DNA of 11,448 nucleotides from positions 1 to 11,448 of the forward strand of contig JAJNDL010000011.1 of assembly GCA_021156385.1 (NCBI GenBank), in the 5' to 3' direction. The notes below the pieces were generated by a model that saw only the letters and a program-made list of their open reading frames with translations, did not search any database and was not told the origin of the DNA. This DNA comes from Moraxellaceae bacterium. Its GTDB lineage: Bacteria; Pseudomonadota; Gammaproteobacteria; Pseudomonadales; Moraxellaceae. Shown piece after piece: positions 1 to 7,766 of this stretch (position 1 is the stretch's first letter; each line of letters opens with the position of its first letter). Both the position numbers and the translations under genes were made by a program.

Positions 1-1011
1 CATCATCATGGGCGGGAAATAGCCGCTCTCCTCCAGCGCGCGCGACAGGCTGCCGCCTTCGGTGACCTTCACCGCGGTCTGGCGGATGGCGTCGCGGATG
101 AGCAGGTTGGAACTCACTTCCGCAGCGATGCGCAGCGCCTCCACCAGCGGCACGCTGCTGCGCGTGAGGATGCTGAGCGTGCTGGCGAAGCGCGTGGCGT
201 TGGTGCCGCGCACCATCTTGCCGAAGAGCGGCAGGCGCAACAGCCAGGCATGCACGCGGTAGCGGAACGGCTCCTTCCTGAGGGCGCGCCGGAACATGAA
301 GACCGCCGCGACCATGCCCACTACCAGCCAGGGCGCCGCCACCTTCATGAAGTCGCTGGCGGCGATCAGCAGGCGCGTGAGCAGCGGCAGCTCCTGCTTG
401 GTGCCCTCGAAGACCTTGACGATGTCCGGCACCACGTAGGTGAGCAGGCCCATCACGATGGCCGTGGCGAGGATGGTCAGGATGATGGGATAGATGAGCG
501 CGCCCTGAATCCGCTTCTGCAGGTCGTAGCGCGCCTCGGTGTAGTCGGCGAGCTGGTTCAGCACGAGGTCGAGGTGGCCGGACTTCTCGCCGGCGGACAC
601 GGTGGCGCGGTAGAGCTCGGGAAAGGCCTGCGGGAACTCGGACAGCGCCTGGGCCAGCGTATAGCCCTCGATGACGCGCGCGCGCACCGCCAGCAGCAGG
701 CTCTGCAGCGCCGGACGCTCGGTCTGGCGCGACACCGCGCGCAGGCACTCTTCCACCGGAATGCCGGACTGGATCAGGGTGGCGAGCTGGCGCGTGAGCA
801 GGGCCAGCTCCCAGGCGCTCATGCCGCGCCGGAACAGGCCCATGCCGCCGCCGGCCGCCGACTTGTGCTCGCCCGCGGCCGGCTCCACCGAGACCGGCAG
901 CCAGCCCTTCTCGCGCAGTTGCTGGCGCACCTGGCGGGCGCTGTCGGCTTCCAGCACGCCTTTCTGCTTGCGGCCGGTGGTGTCGACGGAGACGTATTCG
1001 AATGCGGGCAT
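1..1011 (-). CDS. gspF: Type II secretion system inner-membrane protein GspF (3' end cut by window edge)
   Basis: GspF is the polytopic inner-membrane platform protein of the type II secretion system. It works with the ATPase GspE to assemble the pseudopilus. The 337 visible residues begin MPAFEYVSVDTTGRKQKGVL, the usual GspF opening. A first T2SSF domain spans about residues 67-190 and includes LTRQLATLIQSGIPVEECL and SAGEKSGHLD. Hydrophobic segments lie near 171-195 and 225-240. A second T2SSF repeat starts near 271 (RFASTLSILTRSSVPLVEAL), and the frame runs off the left edge at PPMMM. The family is about 400 residues, so roughly 65 residues and the last membrane segment are missing. The ATG at 1011-1009 is the only start available: the in-frame codons back to a stop near 1062 contain no ATG, GTG or TTG. 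It lies 57 bases after gspE on the same strand, and no good Shine-Dalgarno sequence precedes it. The alternative, PilC of type IV pili, is less likely given the opening residues and the GspE partner. Confidence 0.95.
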   Translation of the reverse strand, partial: MPAFEYVSVDTTGRKQKGVLEADSARQVRQQLREKGWLPVSVEPAAGEHKSAAGGGMGLFRRGMSAWELALLTRQLATLIQSGIPVEECLRAVSRQTERPALQSLLLAVRARVIEGYTLAQALSEFPQAFPELYRATVSAGEKSGHLDLVLNQLADYTEARYDLQKRIQGALIYPIILTILATAIVMGLLTYVVPDIVKVFEGTKQELPLLTRLLIAASDFMKVAAPWLVVGMVAAVFMFRRALRKEPFRYRVHAWLLRLPLFGKMVRGTNATRFASTLSILTRSSVPLVEALRIAAEVSSNLLIRDAIRQTAVKVTEGGSLSRALEESGYFPPMMM

Positions 1012-1068
1012 GGGGTGATGGTTCCGTGGGGGCCTGCGATGTCCTGGGACTTCCTGTCGTCAGGCGCG

Positions 1069-2607
1069 TCAGCCTTCGCGGGTGACGCGCAGCACTTCCT
1101 CGAGGGTGGTGAGGCCGTCCAGCACGCGGCGCGTGCCGTCCTGGCGCAGGCTGGTGCTGGTGCGCCGGGCATGGGCCTCGAGCTCGTGCTCGCCGGCATG
1201 GTTGTGGATGAGCCGGCGCATTTCCTCGTCGACCACGATCACTTCGTAGATACCGGTACGGCCGCGGTAACCGAGGCCGTTGCAGTGCACGCACCCCTTC
1301 GCCTTGTAGACGGTGGGCGGCTCGGCCGGATCCACGCCGAGCACGGCACAGGCGTAGGCGTCGACCGTATACGGTTCGCGGCACTCCTTGCAGAGCACGC
1401 GCACCAGGCGCTGCGCGATCACGCCGAGCAGCGAGGACGAGAGCAGGAAAGGCTCGATACCCATGTCGTGCAGTCGCGTCACGGCACCGACGGCGGAATT
1501 GGTGTGCAGGGTGGACAGCACGAGGTGGCCGGTCAGCGAGGCCTGCACGGCGATTTCCGCCGTTTCCAGGTCGCGGATTTCGCCCACCATCACGACGTCC
1601 GGGTCCTGGCGCAGGATGGCGCGCAGGCCGCGTGCGAAGGTCATGTCGACCTTGGTGTTGACCTGGGTCTGGCCGATGCCCTCGAGCTGGTATTCGATGG
1701 GGTCCTCGACGGTGAGGATGTTGCGCGACTTGTCATTGAGCTCGGTCAGGCCGGCATACAGTGTGGTCGTCTTACCCGAGCCGGTGGGGCCGGTGACGAG
1801 GATGATGCCGTGCGGCTTGTTGATCAGCGCACGCAGCTCGCCGTGGTCGTGCGCGGACATGCCGAGGTGCGACAGGTCGAGACGGCTGGCCTGCTTGTCG
1901 AGCAGACGCAGCACCACGCGCTCGCCGTTGCTGGAGGGCATGGTGGAAACACGCACGTCGACCTCGCGGCCGGCCAGGCGCAGCGAGATGCGGCCGTCCT
2001 GCGGCACGCGCTTCTCGGCGATGTCGAGGCGCGCCATCACCTTGATGCGGGAGACGAGCAGCGGTGCCAGCTCGCGCCGCGGCTGCACGATCTCGCGCAG
2101 CACGCCGTCGACGCGCAGGCGCACCGACAGGCGCTTTTCATAGGTTTCGATATGGATGTCCGAGGCATTCTCGCGAATCGCCTCGGTGAGCAATGCATTG
2201 ATCAGGCGGATGATGGGCGCATCGTCCTCCTGCTCCATCAGGTCTTCCGCCTCGGGCACGAGGTCGGCGAGGCTGGCGAGGTCCATGTCCTCGCCGAGGC
2301 CCTCGACCATCTGCATGGATTCGCTGGAATCGCTCTGGTAGGCACGCGCCAGCAGGTTGCTGAAGACTTCCGTGCTGACTTCCTCGCAGACCAGGGGCTG
2401 GCCGAGCAGGCGCCGCGTTTCGGCCAGCGCCGAAAGCTTCAGGCCGGGCCGGTGGAAGATGTGGCAGCGGCCGTCCTCGCAGCGGTCGACGAGCACGCCG
2501 TGACGCTTGGCGAAGGCATAAGGGAAGCGGCGCGGCACAGTGGCGTCGGGTACGGGAGTGAGAGGTACGGCCTCGAAGGGGGCGTCTTGTTGTAGTGTTT
2601 CCATCAT
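1069..2607 (-). CDS. gspE: Type II secretion system ATPase GspE
   Basis: This is the cytoplasmic hexameric secretion ATPase that powers pseudopilus assembly, acting with GspL and GspF at the inner membrane. The 512-residue protein has an N-terminal N1E-like region ([19 protein letters not shown], about 28-90). The RecA-like motor follows: Walker [10 protein letters not shown] at 273-281, Asp box around 299-305 (TVEDPIEY), Walker [17 protein letters not shown] at 331-346, and His box [10 protein letters not shown] at 361-370. The zinc-binding tetracysteine motif is present as CKEC (406-409) and CVHC (439-442), typical of GspE/PilB. Length and motifs are complete, so it should be active. Two consecutive ATG codons sit at the start. 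GAGGG six bases before the first favours 2607, although the second (2604) is possible. It is the first gene visible of a gspE-gspF operon and is divergent from the DUF432-like gene. PilB is the alternative, disfavoured by the GspE-like N-terminus and gspF next door. Confidence 0.96.
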   Translation of the reverse strand: MMETLQQDAPFEAVPLTPVPDATVPRRFPYAFAKRHGVLVDRCEDGRCHIFHRPGLKLSALAETRRLLGQPLVCEEVSTEVFSNLLARAYQSDSSESMQMVEGLGEDMDLASLADLVPEAEDLMEQEDDAPIIRLINALLTEAIRENASDIHIETYEKRLSVRLRVDGVLREIVQPRRELAPLLVSRIKVMARLDIAEKRVPQDGRISLRLAGREVDVRVSTMPSSNGERVVLRLLDKQASRLDLSHLGMSAHDHGELRALINKPHGIILVTGPTGSGKTTTLYAGLTELNDKSRNILTVEDPIEYQLEGIGQTQVNTKVDMTFARGLRAILRQDPDVVMVGEIRDLETAEIAVQASLTGHLVLSTLHTNSAVGAVTRLHDMGIEPFLLSSSLLGVIAQRLVRVLCKECREPYTVDAYACAVLGVDPAEPPTVYKAKGCVHCNGLGYRGRTGIYEVIVVDEEMRRLIHNHAGEHELEAHARRTSTSLRQDGTRRVLDGLTTLEEVLRVTREG

Positions 2608-2927
2608 GGACTACCCTCGACAAATCCCGGCGAGTCTAGTGGACGTCCTCTTAGACCCTCAATGTCGAGACTGTATTGCTTTTATGCCGGGAAACGGTAC
2701 ATAAGCGGTTGATAATGCCTGCCCAGCAGGCATCCTCAAAGCATTTTTCATGGCACCTGCTCCTGATTTTTCCCGCAACGGCGCGGCCATGCGACGTGCC
2801 GGCCATGAACGGGCTCCGGCCCGTCCTGCGGCCGGCGTCCTGCCCGGCCGTGCCGGAACGGGAATGCCGTCGCGGGCAAATCATGAGCAGGCTCTGCCCC
2901 TTCACTCTTGCACAGGAAAGGCAGGTT
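2608..2927. promoter_or_regulatory. Divergent intergenic region, candidate promoters for gspE and for the DUF432-like/mscS operon
   Basis: These 320 bases separate two divergent genes, and I see no convincing gene in them. On the minus strand, TTGAGG (2734-2739) and CATTAT (2712-2717) are 16 bases apart and could drive gspE with a leader of about 100 bases. A second minus-strand option pairs TTGAGG near 2658-2663 with TAGACT (2633-2638), 18 bases apart, giving a very short leader. On the plus strand GATAAT (2711-2716) matches the -10 consensus at five of six positions, but I find no good -35 at the right distance. The candidate elements overlap each other and the inverted repeat at 2715-2733. 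In-frame codons of the downstream gene continue upstream to 2676, but that stretch (residues rich in Pro, Arg and Cys) does not resemble the protein. All promoter calls are by eye. Confidence 0.3.
2715..2733. repeat. Perfect 8-base inverted repeat (possible operator)
   Basis: ATGCCTGC, then CCA, then GCAGGCAT form a perfect dyad with a three-base spacer. It lies between the divergent genes and inside the candidate promoter elements: it overlaps the plus-strand GATAAT and fills the spacer of the minus-strand TTGAGG/CATTAT pair. That placement would suit a dimeric repressor site. No run of T follows on either strand, so it is not a typical terminator. Function is inferred from position only. 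Confidence 0.35.
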
Positions 2928-3737
2928 ATGGGTGCAATGCAGTACCGGCAGCCGGTCTGGTGGGGTTGCCTCGACCTCCAGCCGGGAGCGAGCCGCAGCC
3001 GGGACATGGCCGGGCTGCGCCTGGAGATTTCCCGGCAGCCGCAGGAGTGGCAGTTCCGGCTCGAACGCACGGCGGCGCAGTCCGAAGACAACCACGTCTG
3101 GCAGGAACTGGCGGCGGGCAGCATCGCCGAAACCGGGGCCGGCGAACTGCAGCGCCACGTCTTCCGGCAGACCACCGCGGCGCTCCGCCTGCTGCCGCGC
3201 CTGGCCGACCGTTCCGTGGTCGTCCGGCCCGTCTCTCCCCTCTTCGTGCCGGCCGGCCAGGAGATCACTTTCTACGTCAGCACCCCCGTCTGGGTCTCCG
3301 CCTGGGTCGAACAGGTCGCCACGCCCCTGCTGGACCTGCCGGTGGTAGTGCCGCGCGACACCTGGTTCGGCCCGGGCCCGTCACGCGGCGAGCTCTGCTA
3401 TGCCACCCAGGTCATGGGCCGTACCGACCTCGGCCAGCTGCTGCCGCGCCCCTTCCGGGCCGTCACGCCGGTGCACGTGACCAACCAGGGCAGCACCGCC
3501 ATGCCCATTGACCGCATCAACATCCCGGCGCCCTTCCTGCCCGTTTACGGTGCCGAGTCCGGCCGGTTGTGGACACCCGCGCTGGCCATTGCCCGGCATG
3601 CCGGCAGCCAGCCGCTGCACATCCATATCGAGCCCGGCATCAGCACGCTGGCCGGCCACGTCGAGCTGCTGACGCCGGCCCGGCGCGGCGCCGACGAGCA
3701 CGCGCTGATCCGCGTCTTCGACAATTTCTTCGACTGA
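2928..3737 (+). CDS. DUF432-like protein, partner of the MscS channel
   Basis: The predicted protein has 269 residues, appears soluble (no signal peptide or membrane segment), and is rich in Pro, Arg and Val. Recognisable stretches are QPVWWGCLDLQPG near the N-terminus, RPVSPLFVPAGQEITFYVST at 100-119, DTWFG at 144-148, GELCYAT at 154-160 and RAVTPVHVTN at 177-186. From memory this pattern matches DUF432 proteins, which are often encoded beside small MscS-type channels. No biochemical role is known to me. The start at 2928 was chosen because AGGAAAGG (2914-2921) lies six bases upstream and the family-like sequence begins just after it. An ATG at 2937 is possible, and ATG 2883 or TTG 2676 upstream lack support. 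The next gene, mscS, begins eight bases after this stop, so the two are almost certainly co-transcribed and may act together in osmotic or envelope-tension responses (inference). Confidence 0.75.
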   Translation: MGAMQYRQPVWWGCLDLQPGASRSRDMAGLRLEISRQPQEWQFRLERTAAQSEDNHVWQELAAGSIAETGAGELQRHVFRQTTAALRLLPRLADRSVVVRPVSPLFVPAGQEITFYVSTPVWVSAWVEQVATPLLDLPVVVPRDTWFGPGPSRGELCYATQVMGRTDLGQLLPRPFRAVTPVHVTNQGSTAMPIDRINIPAPFLPVYGAESGRLWTPALAIARHAGSQPLHIHIEPGISTLAGHVELLTPARRGADEHALIRVFDNFFD

Positions 3738-3745
3738 GGCGAACC

Positions 3746-4621
3746 ATGGCGCAAGGCACGTCTTCCTCCTTCGGCCTCGAGGGCCTGCTGAGGCCGGAGC
3801 GCCTCGGCGACCTGGTCACCGGCATCGTCCTCATCCTGGTCGGGGTCCTCCTCGCACGCATTTCGGCGCGACTGTTCGAGCGCTCCATGCAGCAGCGCCT
3901 GACCTCCCACCAGCTCATCGTCTGGCGCCGCTTCATCCACCACACGCTGCTGGTGCTCTTCGTCATCGCCGCGCTGCGCGAGATGGGCTTCCACCTCAGC
4001 GTGCTGCTGGGGGCGGCCGGCATCCTCACGGTAGCCATCGGCTTCGCCTCGCAAACCTCGGCCTCCAACCTGATCAGCGGCATCTTCCTGATCGGCGAAG
4101 GCTCTTTCGCCATCGGCGACTACATCCGCATCGGCCAGACCGAGGGCGAGGTGCTCTCCATCGACCTCCTCTCGGTCAAGCTGTGCACGGCCGACAACCT
4201 GTTCGTGCGCATTCCCAACGAGCAGATCATCAAGAGCGAAGTGGTGAACTACACGCGCTTCCGGATCCGGCGCCTAGTCATTCCGGTGCGCGTCGCCTGG
4301 CGCGAGGATGTCGGCCAGGTGCGCAACCTGCTGCTGCAGATCGCGGCCGAATTGCCGCACTGCCTGGACGAACCCGCACCGCAGGTGTGGCTGCAGAATT
4401 TCGGGGATTCGGTGATCAACCTGCAGTTCGCAGTGTGGGTCTGCCGCGAGAATTTCATCGAGGTGCGCGACCAGCTGCAGGAACGCATCAAGGACGCATT
4501 CGAAAAGGCCGGCATGGAGATTCCCTACCCGCAGCTCACCATCAACACGAGTGGCCGACCGCCGCTGTTTCCGGAAACCCGGGACATGGCAGGCGCCGTC
4601 CCGGACACCGGCCCCAAATGA
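3746..4621 (+). CDS. mscS: Small-conductance mechanosensitive channel, MscS family
   Basis: This is an inner-membrane channel expected to open under membrane tension and release solutes during osmotic downshock. The 291-residue protein is close to the minimal MscS size. Hydrophobic helices lie at about 22-41 and 63-80. The pore-lining third helix runs from about 86 to 116 and carries the Gly/Ala-rich stretch LLGAAGILTVAIGFASQTS. The MscS beta domain follows, with FAIGDYIRIG, GEVLSIDLLSVKL and RIPNEQIIKSEVVNYT (about 121-170), and the alpha/beta domain closes with the family signature EIPYPQ near 258-263. A short, probably disordered tail (271-291) ends the protein. The ATG at 3746 is preceded by GAGG overlapping the stop codon of the DUF432-like gene, suggesting translational coupling. 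The gene is intact. Substrate selectivity cannot be judged from sequence, and the symbol denotes the family rather than proven orthology with E. coli MscS. Confidence 0.92.
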   Translation: MAQGTSSSFGLEGLLRPERLGDLVTGIVLILVGVLLARISARLFERSMQQRLTSHQLIVWRRFIHHTLLVLFVIAALREMGFHLSVLLGAAGILTVAIGFASQTSASNLISGIFLIGEGSFAIGDYIRIGQTEGEVLSIDLLSVKLCTADNLFVRIPNEQIIKSEVVNYTRFRIRRLVIPVRVAWREDVGQVRNLLLQIAAELPHCLDEPAPQVWLQNFGDSVINLQFAVWVCRENFIEVRDQLQERIKDAFEKAGMEIPYPQLTINTSGRPPLFPETRDMAGAVPDTGPK

Positions 4622-4646
4622 AAAAGGCCCCGTACGGGGCCTTTTT
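4621..4646. terminator. Bidirectional intrinsic terminator between convergent operons
   Basis: A run of five A, the stem GGCCCC, the centre GTAC, the stem GGGGCC and a run of five T form one perfect palindrome. It starts at the last base of the mscS stop codon. It has a GC-rich stem and a T run on both strands, so it can end transcription of DUF432-like/mscS from the left and of the signalling operon, whose last stop is at 4660-4662, from the right. Confidence 0.92.
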
Positions 4647-4659
4647 CATGGCGATTGGC

Positions 4660-5793
4660 TCAGTATTTCTCGATCAGCTGCACCAGGATGCGCAGGTCGT
4701 TGTCGCTGATGCGGATGATACGGAATCCGGCATGGTATTCGCCCGGCACGTCTTCCGATTTCCTGCACCATACGCACTGCGCGTCGAAGCTGAGGGTATT
4801 GGAACCGGCCAGGGTTTCCGGCAGCACCATGCTGAAGGGATGCCGGCTGGCCGTGTAAATCTCCTCGCGAGAGATGAGCTTGAGCCCTTCCAGCGAGATG
4901 TTGCCGAGCCGGCCCATGCTCTTGCCGTTGCTGCGGTCGAAGAGGCGCAGCACCGTACCGATGCGCTTGCGTGTCTGCTTGCGGTTCTTCTTCGCGATCT
5001 CTTCCATGAAATCCTGCTTGTCGCCCTCGACGGCACGCAGGGTGACCACGGTCCCGGCGAAACCGCTGGCGGAAGGAATCGGCGCCGCCGACAGGAAGGC
5101 CGGCACCGTACCGTTGCGGTTGCGGACGCTGTAGCCGGTATCGCGCTGGAAGCGTTCGCCCTTGGACGTTGCGGCGTGGATTTCGGAATTCAGCCAGGGT
5201 GCCTTCTTGCCGTCGCCGTTCTGCAGGACCTCGGCCAGGGACTGTCCCACCGCCTGCTGCGGATCCAGGTCGAACAGGTGCTTCATGGCGGCGTTGACGA
5301 AAGTGATGACGCCAGCAGCATCCACGGCGATGACGCCGTCACCCAGCGCTTGCAGCAGTTGCTCGTTCTGCTGCTTGAGATGCTGGATCTCCTGCAACTG
5401 CCTCTCCAGCTCGCGGCGCTGGAAATCGAGGTCCAGGAAGACCTTGACCTTGGACAGCAGGACGTCGCGCTCAATGGGCTTGGCCAGGTAGTCGACGGCA
5501 CCAACCTCGTAGCCGCGGAATATCTGGCGCTTGTCGCCATGGGCCGTGACGAAAATGATGGGGACGCTCTGCGTCTTCTTGTTGCGGCGCATGAGCTCGG
5601 CCATTTCGAAGCCATTCATGCCCGGCATCTGCACATCCAGCAGCACCAGCGCGACGTCGTGCCGCAGCAGTAGCTTGAGCGCGTCGTTGCCGTTGTCGGC
5701 CTTCAGTAGCTGCACATCGGCGCTTTCGAGCAGGGTCTCGAGCGCCATCAGGTTTTCGTTTCGGTCGTCAACTATGAGAATGTTCTGCTGCAT
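4660..5793 (-). CDS. Response regulator with receiver, PAS and PilZ domains (predicted c-di-GMP-binding output)
   Basis: Last gene of the signalling operon, 377 residues. The N-terminal receiver (about 3-122) has the acidic pair at 9-10, phospho-acceptor Asp53 in LVLLDVQMPGM, Thr83 and Lys105, so it should be phosphorylatable. A coiled coil (about 122-147) leads to a PAS domain (about 147-254; GDGVIAVDAAGVITFVNAAM). The C-terminus resembles PilZ, with the arginine motif RKQTR at 271-275 and NISLEG at 298-303, the two elements that usually bind cyclic di-GMP. Phosphorylation and c-di-GMP could therefore meet in one cytoplasmic protein; its target is not evident. I prefer the ATG at 5793, five bases after AAAGGG. 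A GTG directly before it (5796) is also possible but sits too close to that site. The start overlaps the end of cheB by 26 bases, suggesting coupled translation. No GGDEF or EAL domain is present. Confidence 0.88.
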   Translation of the reverse strand: MQQNILIVDDRNENLMALETLLESADVQLLKADNGNDALKLLLRHDVALVLLDVQMPGMNGFEMAELMRRNKKTQSVPIIFVTAHGDKRQIFRGYEVGAVDYLAKPIERDVLLSKVKVFLDLDFQRRELERQLQEIQHLKQQNEQLLQALGDGVIAVDAAGVITFVNAAMKHLFDLDPQQAVGQSLAEVLQNGDGKKAPWLNSEIHAATSKGERFQRDTGYSVRNRNGTVPAFLSAAPIPSASGFAGTVVTLRAVEGDKQDFMEEIAKKNRKQTRKRIGTVLRLFDRSNGKSMGRLGNISLEGLKLISREEIYTASRHPFSMVLPETLAGSNTLSFDAQCVWCRKSEDVPGEYHAGFRIIRISDNDLRILVQLIEKY

Positions 5794-6403
5794 CACTACC
5801 CTTTCCCGTACTCAGCACCTTCAGCAGGTGCGGCACAATTTCCGCAGGCGGCAGGACCACGTCGACGGCACCGGTGGCGATGGCGGCCTGCGGCATGGCC
5901 GGCGCCTCGGCGGTCTTCGGGTCCTGGGCCAGCGTGTAGCCACCCTCGGCCTTAATTCTTCTCAGCCCTTCCGCACCGTCGTCATTGGCGCCGGTGAGGA
6001 TGATGCCAATGCAGCGCTGCTGGAACACGCGGGCCAGGCTGTCGAACGTCACGTCAATGGAGGGACGCGAATAGTTCACCGGCGCCATAATGCTCAAGCT
6101 GAAGCTGCGGTCGTTTTCCACCATCAGGTGGTAATTGGCCGGGGCAATGTAGATATGCCCCGGTTCGATCATGTCCTTGTCCTCGACATCCCTCACCTCG
6201 AGCGACGTCAACTTGCGCAGGATGCGCTGCAGCGCAGTGCCCGAGTTCGGGTGCTGATGCTGGACGATCACCAGCGGCAGCTGCCAATCCCGCGGCAGCG
6301 CCTTGACGAGCTGCATCAGCACGTCGACACCGCCCCAGGAGGCGCCGATTACCGCGATGTCGTAGGGAAGCACCCGCGGACGAGACGCACGCTTACGCGC
6401 CAT
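5768..6403 (-). CDS. cheB: CheB-type protein-glutamate methylesterase without receiver domain
   Basis: CheB removes methyl groups from glutamates (and deamidates glutamines) of chemoreceptors, opposing CheR. This 211-residue protein is only the catalytic domain. It has the nucleophile Ser22 in IGASWGGVD, His49 in IVQHQHPNSG and the catalytic Asp142 in LTGANDDGAEG, so the triad is intact. The usual Thr after the serine is Trp, a change I also associate with other stand-alone CheB domains. EDKDMIEPGHIYIAPANYHL and the AxxAxPQAAIATGAVD segment near the C-terminus are typical. Canonical CheB is about 350 residues and carries an N-terminal receiver that gates the active site. Here a separate receiver gene ends 14 bases upstream. 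AAGG (6413-6416) lies nine bases before the ATG, and the 3' end overlaps the receiver-PAS-PilZ gene. The substrate is unknown because no chemoreceptor is encoded nearby. Confidence 0.9.
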   Translation of the reverse strand: MARKRASRPRVLPYDIAVIGASWGGVDVLMQLVKALPRDWQLPLVIVQHQHPNSGTALQRILRKLTSLEVRDVEDKDMIEPGHIYIAPANYHLMVENDRSFSLSIMAPVNYSRPSIDVTFDSLARVFQQRCIGIILTGANDDGAEGLRRIKAEGGYTLAQDPKTAEAPAMPQAAIATGAVDVVLPPAEIVPHLLKVLSTGKGSDAAEHSHS

Positions 6404-6417
6404 GCTGTCCCGCCTTG

Positions 6418-6894
6418 TCAGGTCAGGTCAGGCGGTTCGCTGCCCATGGCCTTGTGGAAGGCCTCGCGCGACTCCTGGCTTTTGCGCAGCTTTTCCTCGA
6501 GGCGACGCTTCTGCAGGTCGAGATCGAGGAAGAAGCGCGCCTTGTGCTGCAGGATCTCGGGATTGAGGGGTTTGAACATGTAGTCGACGGCGCCGACGCC
6601 GTAGCCGCGCGACACGTACTTGGCTTCCTTGCTGATGGCCGTGACGAAGATGATGGGGACCATCTTGGTCCGGTTGCTCTTGCGCATCAGTTCGGCGACC
6701 TCGAAGCCGTCCATGCCCGGCATCTGCACGTCGAGCAGCACCAGCGCGACGTCGTTCTTCATCAGCAGCGAGAGGGCCTCGTTGCCGTTGTTGGCCTTGA
6801 GCAGGCTGCAATCGACGTCCTCGAGAATGGCTTCGAGGGCCACCAGGTTCGCGGGTTGGTCGTCCACCAGCAGGATGTTTTGGTCTTTACTCAC
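6418..6894 (-). CDS. Stand-alone CheY-like receiver protein with helical tail
   Basis: Response regulator of 158 residues with a single receiver domain (about 5-125). The acidic pair is Asp11-Asp12, the phospho-acceptor Asp55 lies in LVLLDVQMPGMDGFE, and Thr85 and Lys108 complete the active site. A charged helix follows (about 125-150; LDLQKRRLEEKLRKSQ) with no output domain, so it should act by protein contact, as a phosphate sink or as an allosteric partner. It is plainly paralogous to the receiver of the last gene in the operon: both share DVALVLLDVQMPGM, VPIIFVTA and VGAVDY, and the same kind of helical exit. Translation appears to start at GTG (6894-6892), supported by GAGGT six bases upstream (6901-6905). 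It lies 36 bases after cheR and 14 bases before cheB, so it may supply the receiver that this CheB lacks (inference). Confidence 0.9.
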   Translation of the reverse strand: MSKDQNILLVDDQPANLVALEAILEDVDCSLLKANNGNEALSLLMKNDVALVLLDVQMPGMDGFEVAELMRKSNRTKMVPIIFVTAISKEAKYVSRGYGVGAVDYMFKPLNPEILQHKARFFLDLDLQKRRLEEKLRKSQESREAFHKAMGSEPPDLT

Positions 6895-6930
6895 GATTGC
6901 ACCTCAAGAGCTTGACTGACTGCTCTCATC

Positions 6931-7766
6931 TCAGACTCGCTTGCGGTAAATACGCTGAATCTTGTCGATCACGTCAAAATCATCCGCACAGGATGCGAAA
7001 CGCATGCTTTCCTTGCTGCCCAGGCAGAGCGTTCCGCCGATGTCCAGGCTGTCGTGAAACAGCTGAAAAACCCGGTTCTGCAGCTCCCGGTTGAAGTAGA
7101 TGATCACGTTGCGGCAGAAGATCACCTGCATTTCACCGAAGACCTGGTCCGTGGCCAGGTCGTGATCGGCGAAGATCACGTTCTTCTTCAGCCGGGGATC
7201 CATGATCACGTTGTCATACTTGGCAGTGTAGTAGTCCGCCAGGGAACCCTTCCCGCCGGCCTTTTTGTAGTTGTCCGAGTACTTGCGCAGGTCGGTCACC
7301 GCGAATATGCCACGTCTGGCCTTTTCCAGCACTTCCTTGTCGATGTCGGTGGCGTAGATCTGGCTGCGCTCGTACAGCCCCTCCTCCTCCAGGAGGATGG
7401 CCATGGAGTAGATCTCCTCCCCCGTGGCGCAACCCGCATGCCATATCTTGAGGAAGGGGTGAGTGCGGAGCACCGGTACCACCTTCTCCCGAAAGGTCTT
7501 GTAGAAATCCGGGTCGCGGAACATCTCCGTGACGTTGATGGTCAGGTTGGACAGCAGCGCCCCGAAGGCCTCCCCCTCGTGCAGGATGCGGTGGATCAGC
7601 TCGCCGGTGTGCTTGATGCCGGTGACCAGCAGGTGCTGGTCCACCCGGCGCTGCAGCGAGGCCCGGCTGTAGGACCGGAAGTCGTAGCCGTAGCGCTGGT
7701 AGATGGCCTCCAGCAGCAGGGTCAGCTCGATTTCCTCGGGTTTCGGGTCCTGTACTTCGTTGCTCA

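Noticed and set aside
250..2595. A 781-codon open frame on the plus strand opposite gspE and gspF
   Set aside because: It is the antisense shadow of two well-supported secretion genes and has no recognisable domain.
2676..2927. N-terminal extension of the DUF432-like gene to a TTG at 2676
   Set aside because: The extra 84 residues do not resemble the family and no ribosome site supports the upstream starts, whereas AGGAAAGG precedes the ATG at 2928.
4183..5673. A 496-codon plus-strand frame spanning mscS, the terminator and the receiver-PAS-PilZ gene
   Set aside because: It crosses a strong terminator and shadows two real genes in other frames; no domain is recognisable.
6416..6432. Short tandem GTCAG-type repeat at the end of the receiver gene
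   Set aside because: Three five-base copies overlapping the stop codon are too short to be called a functional repeat; I see no frame disruption.
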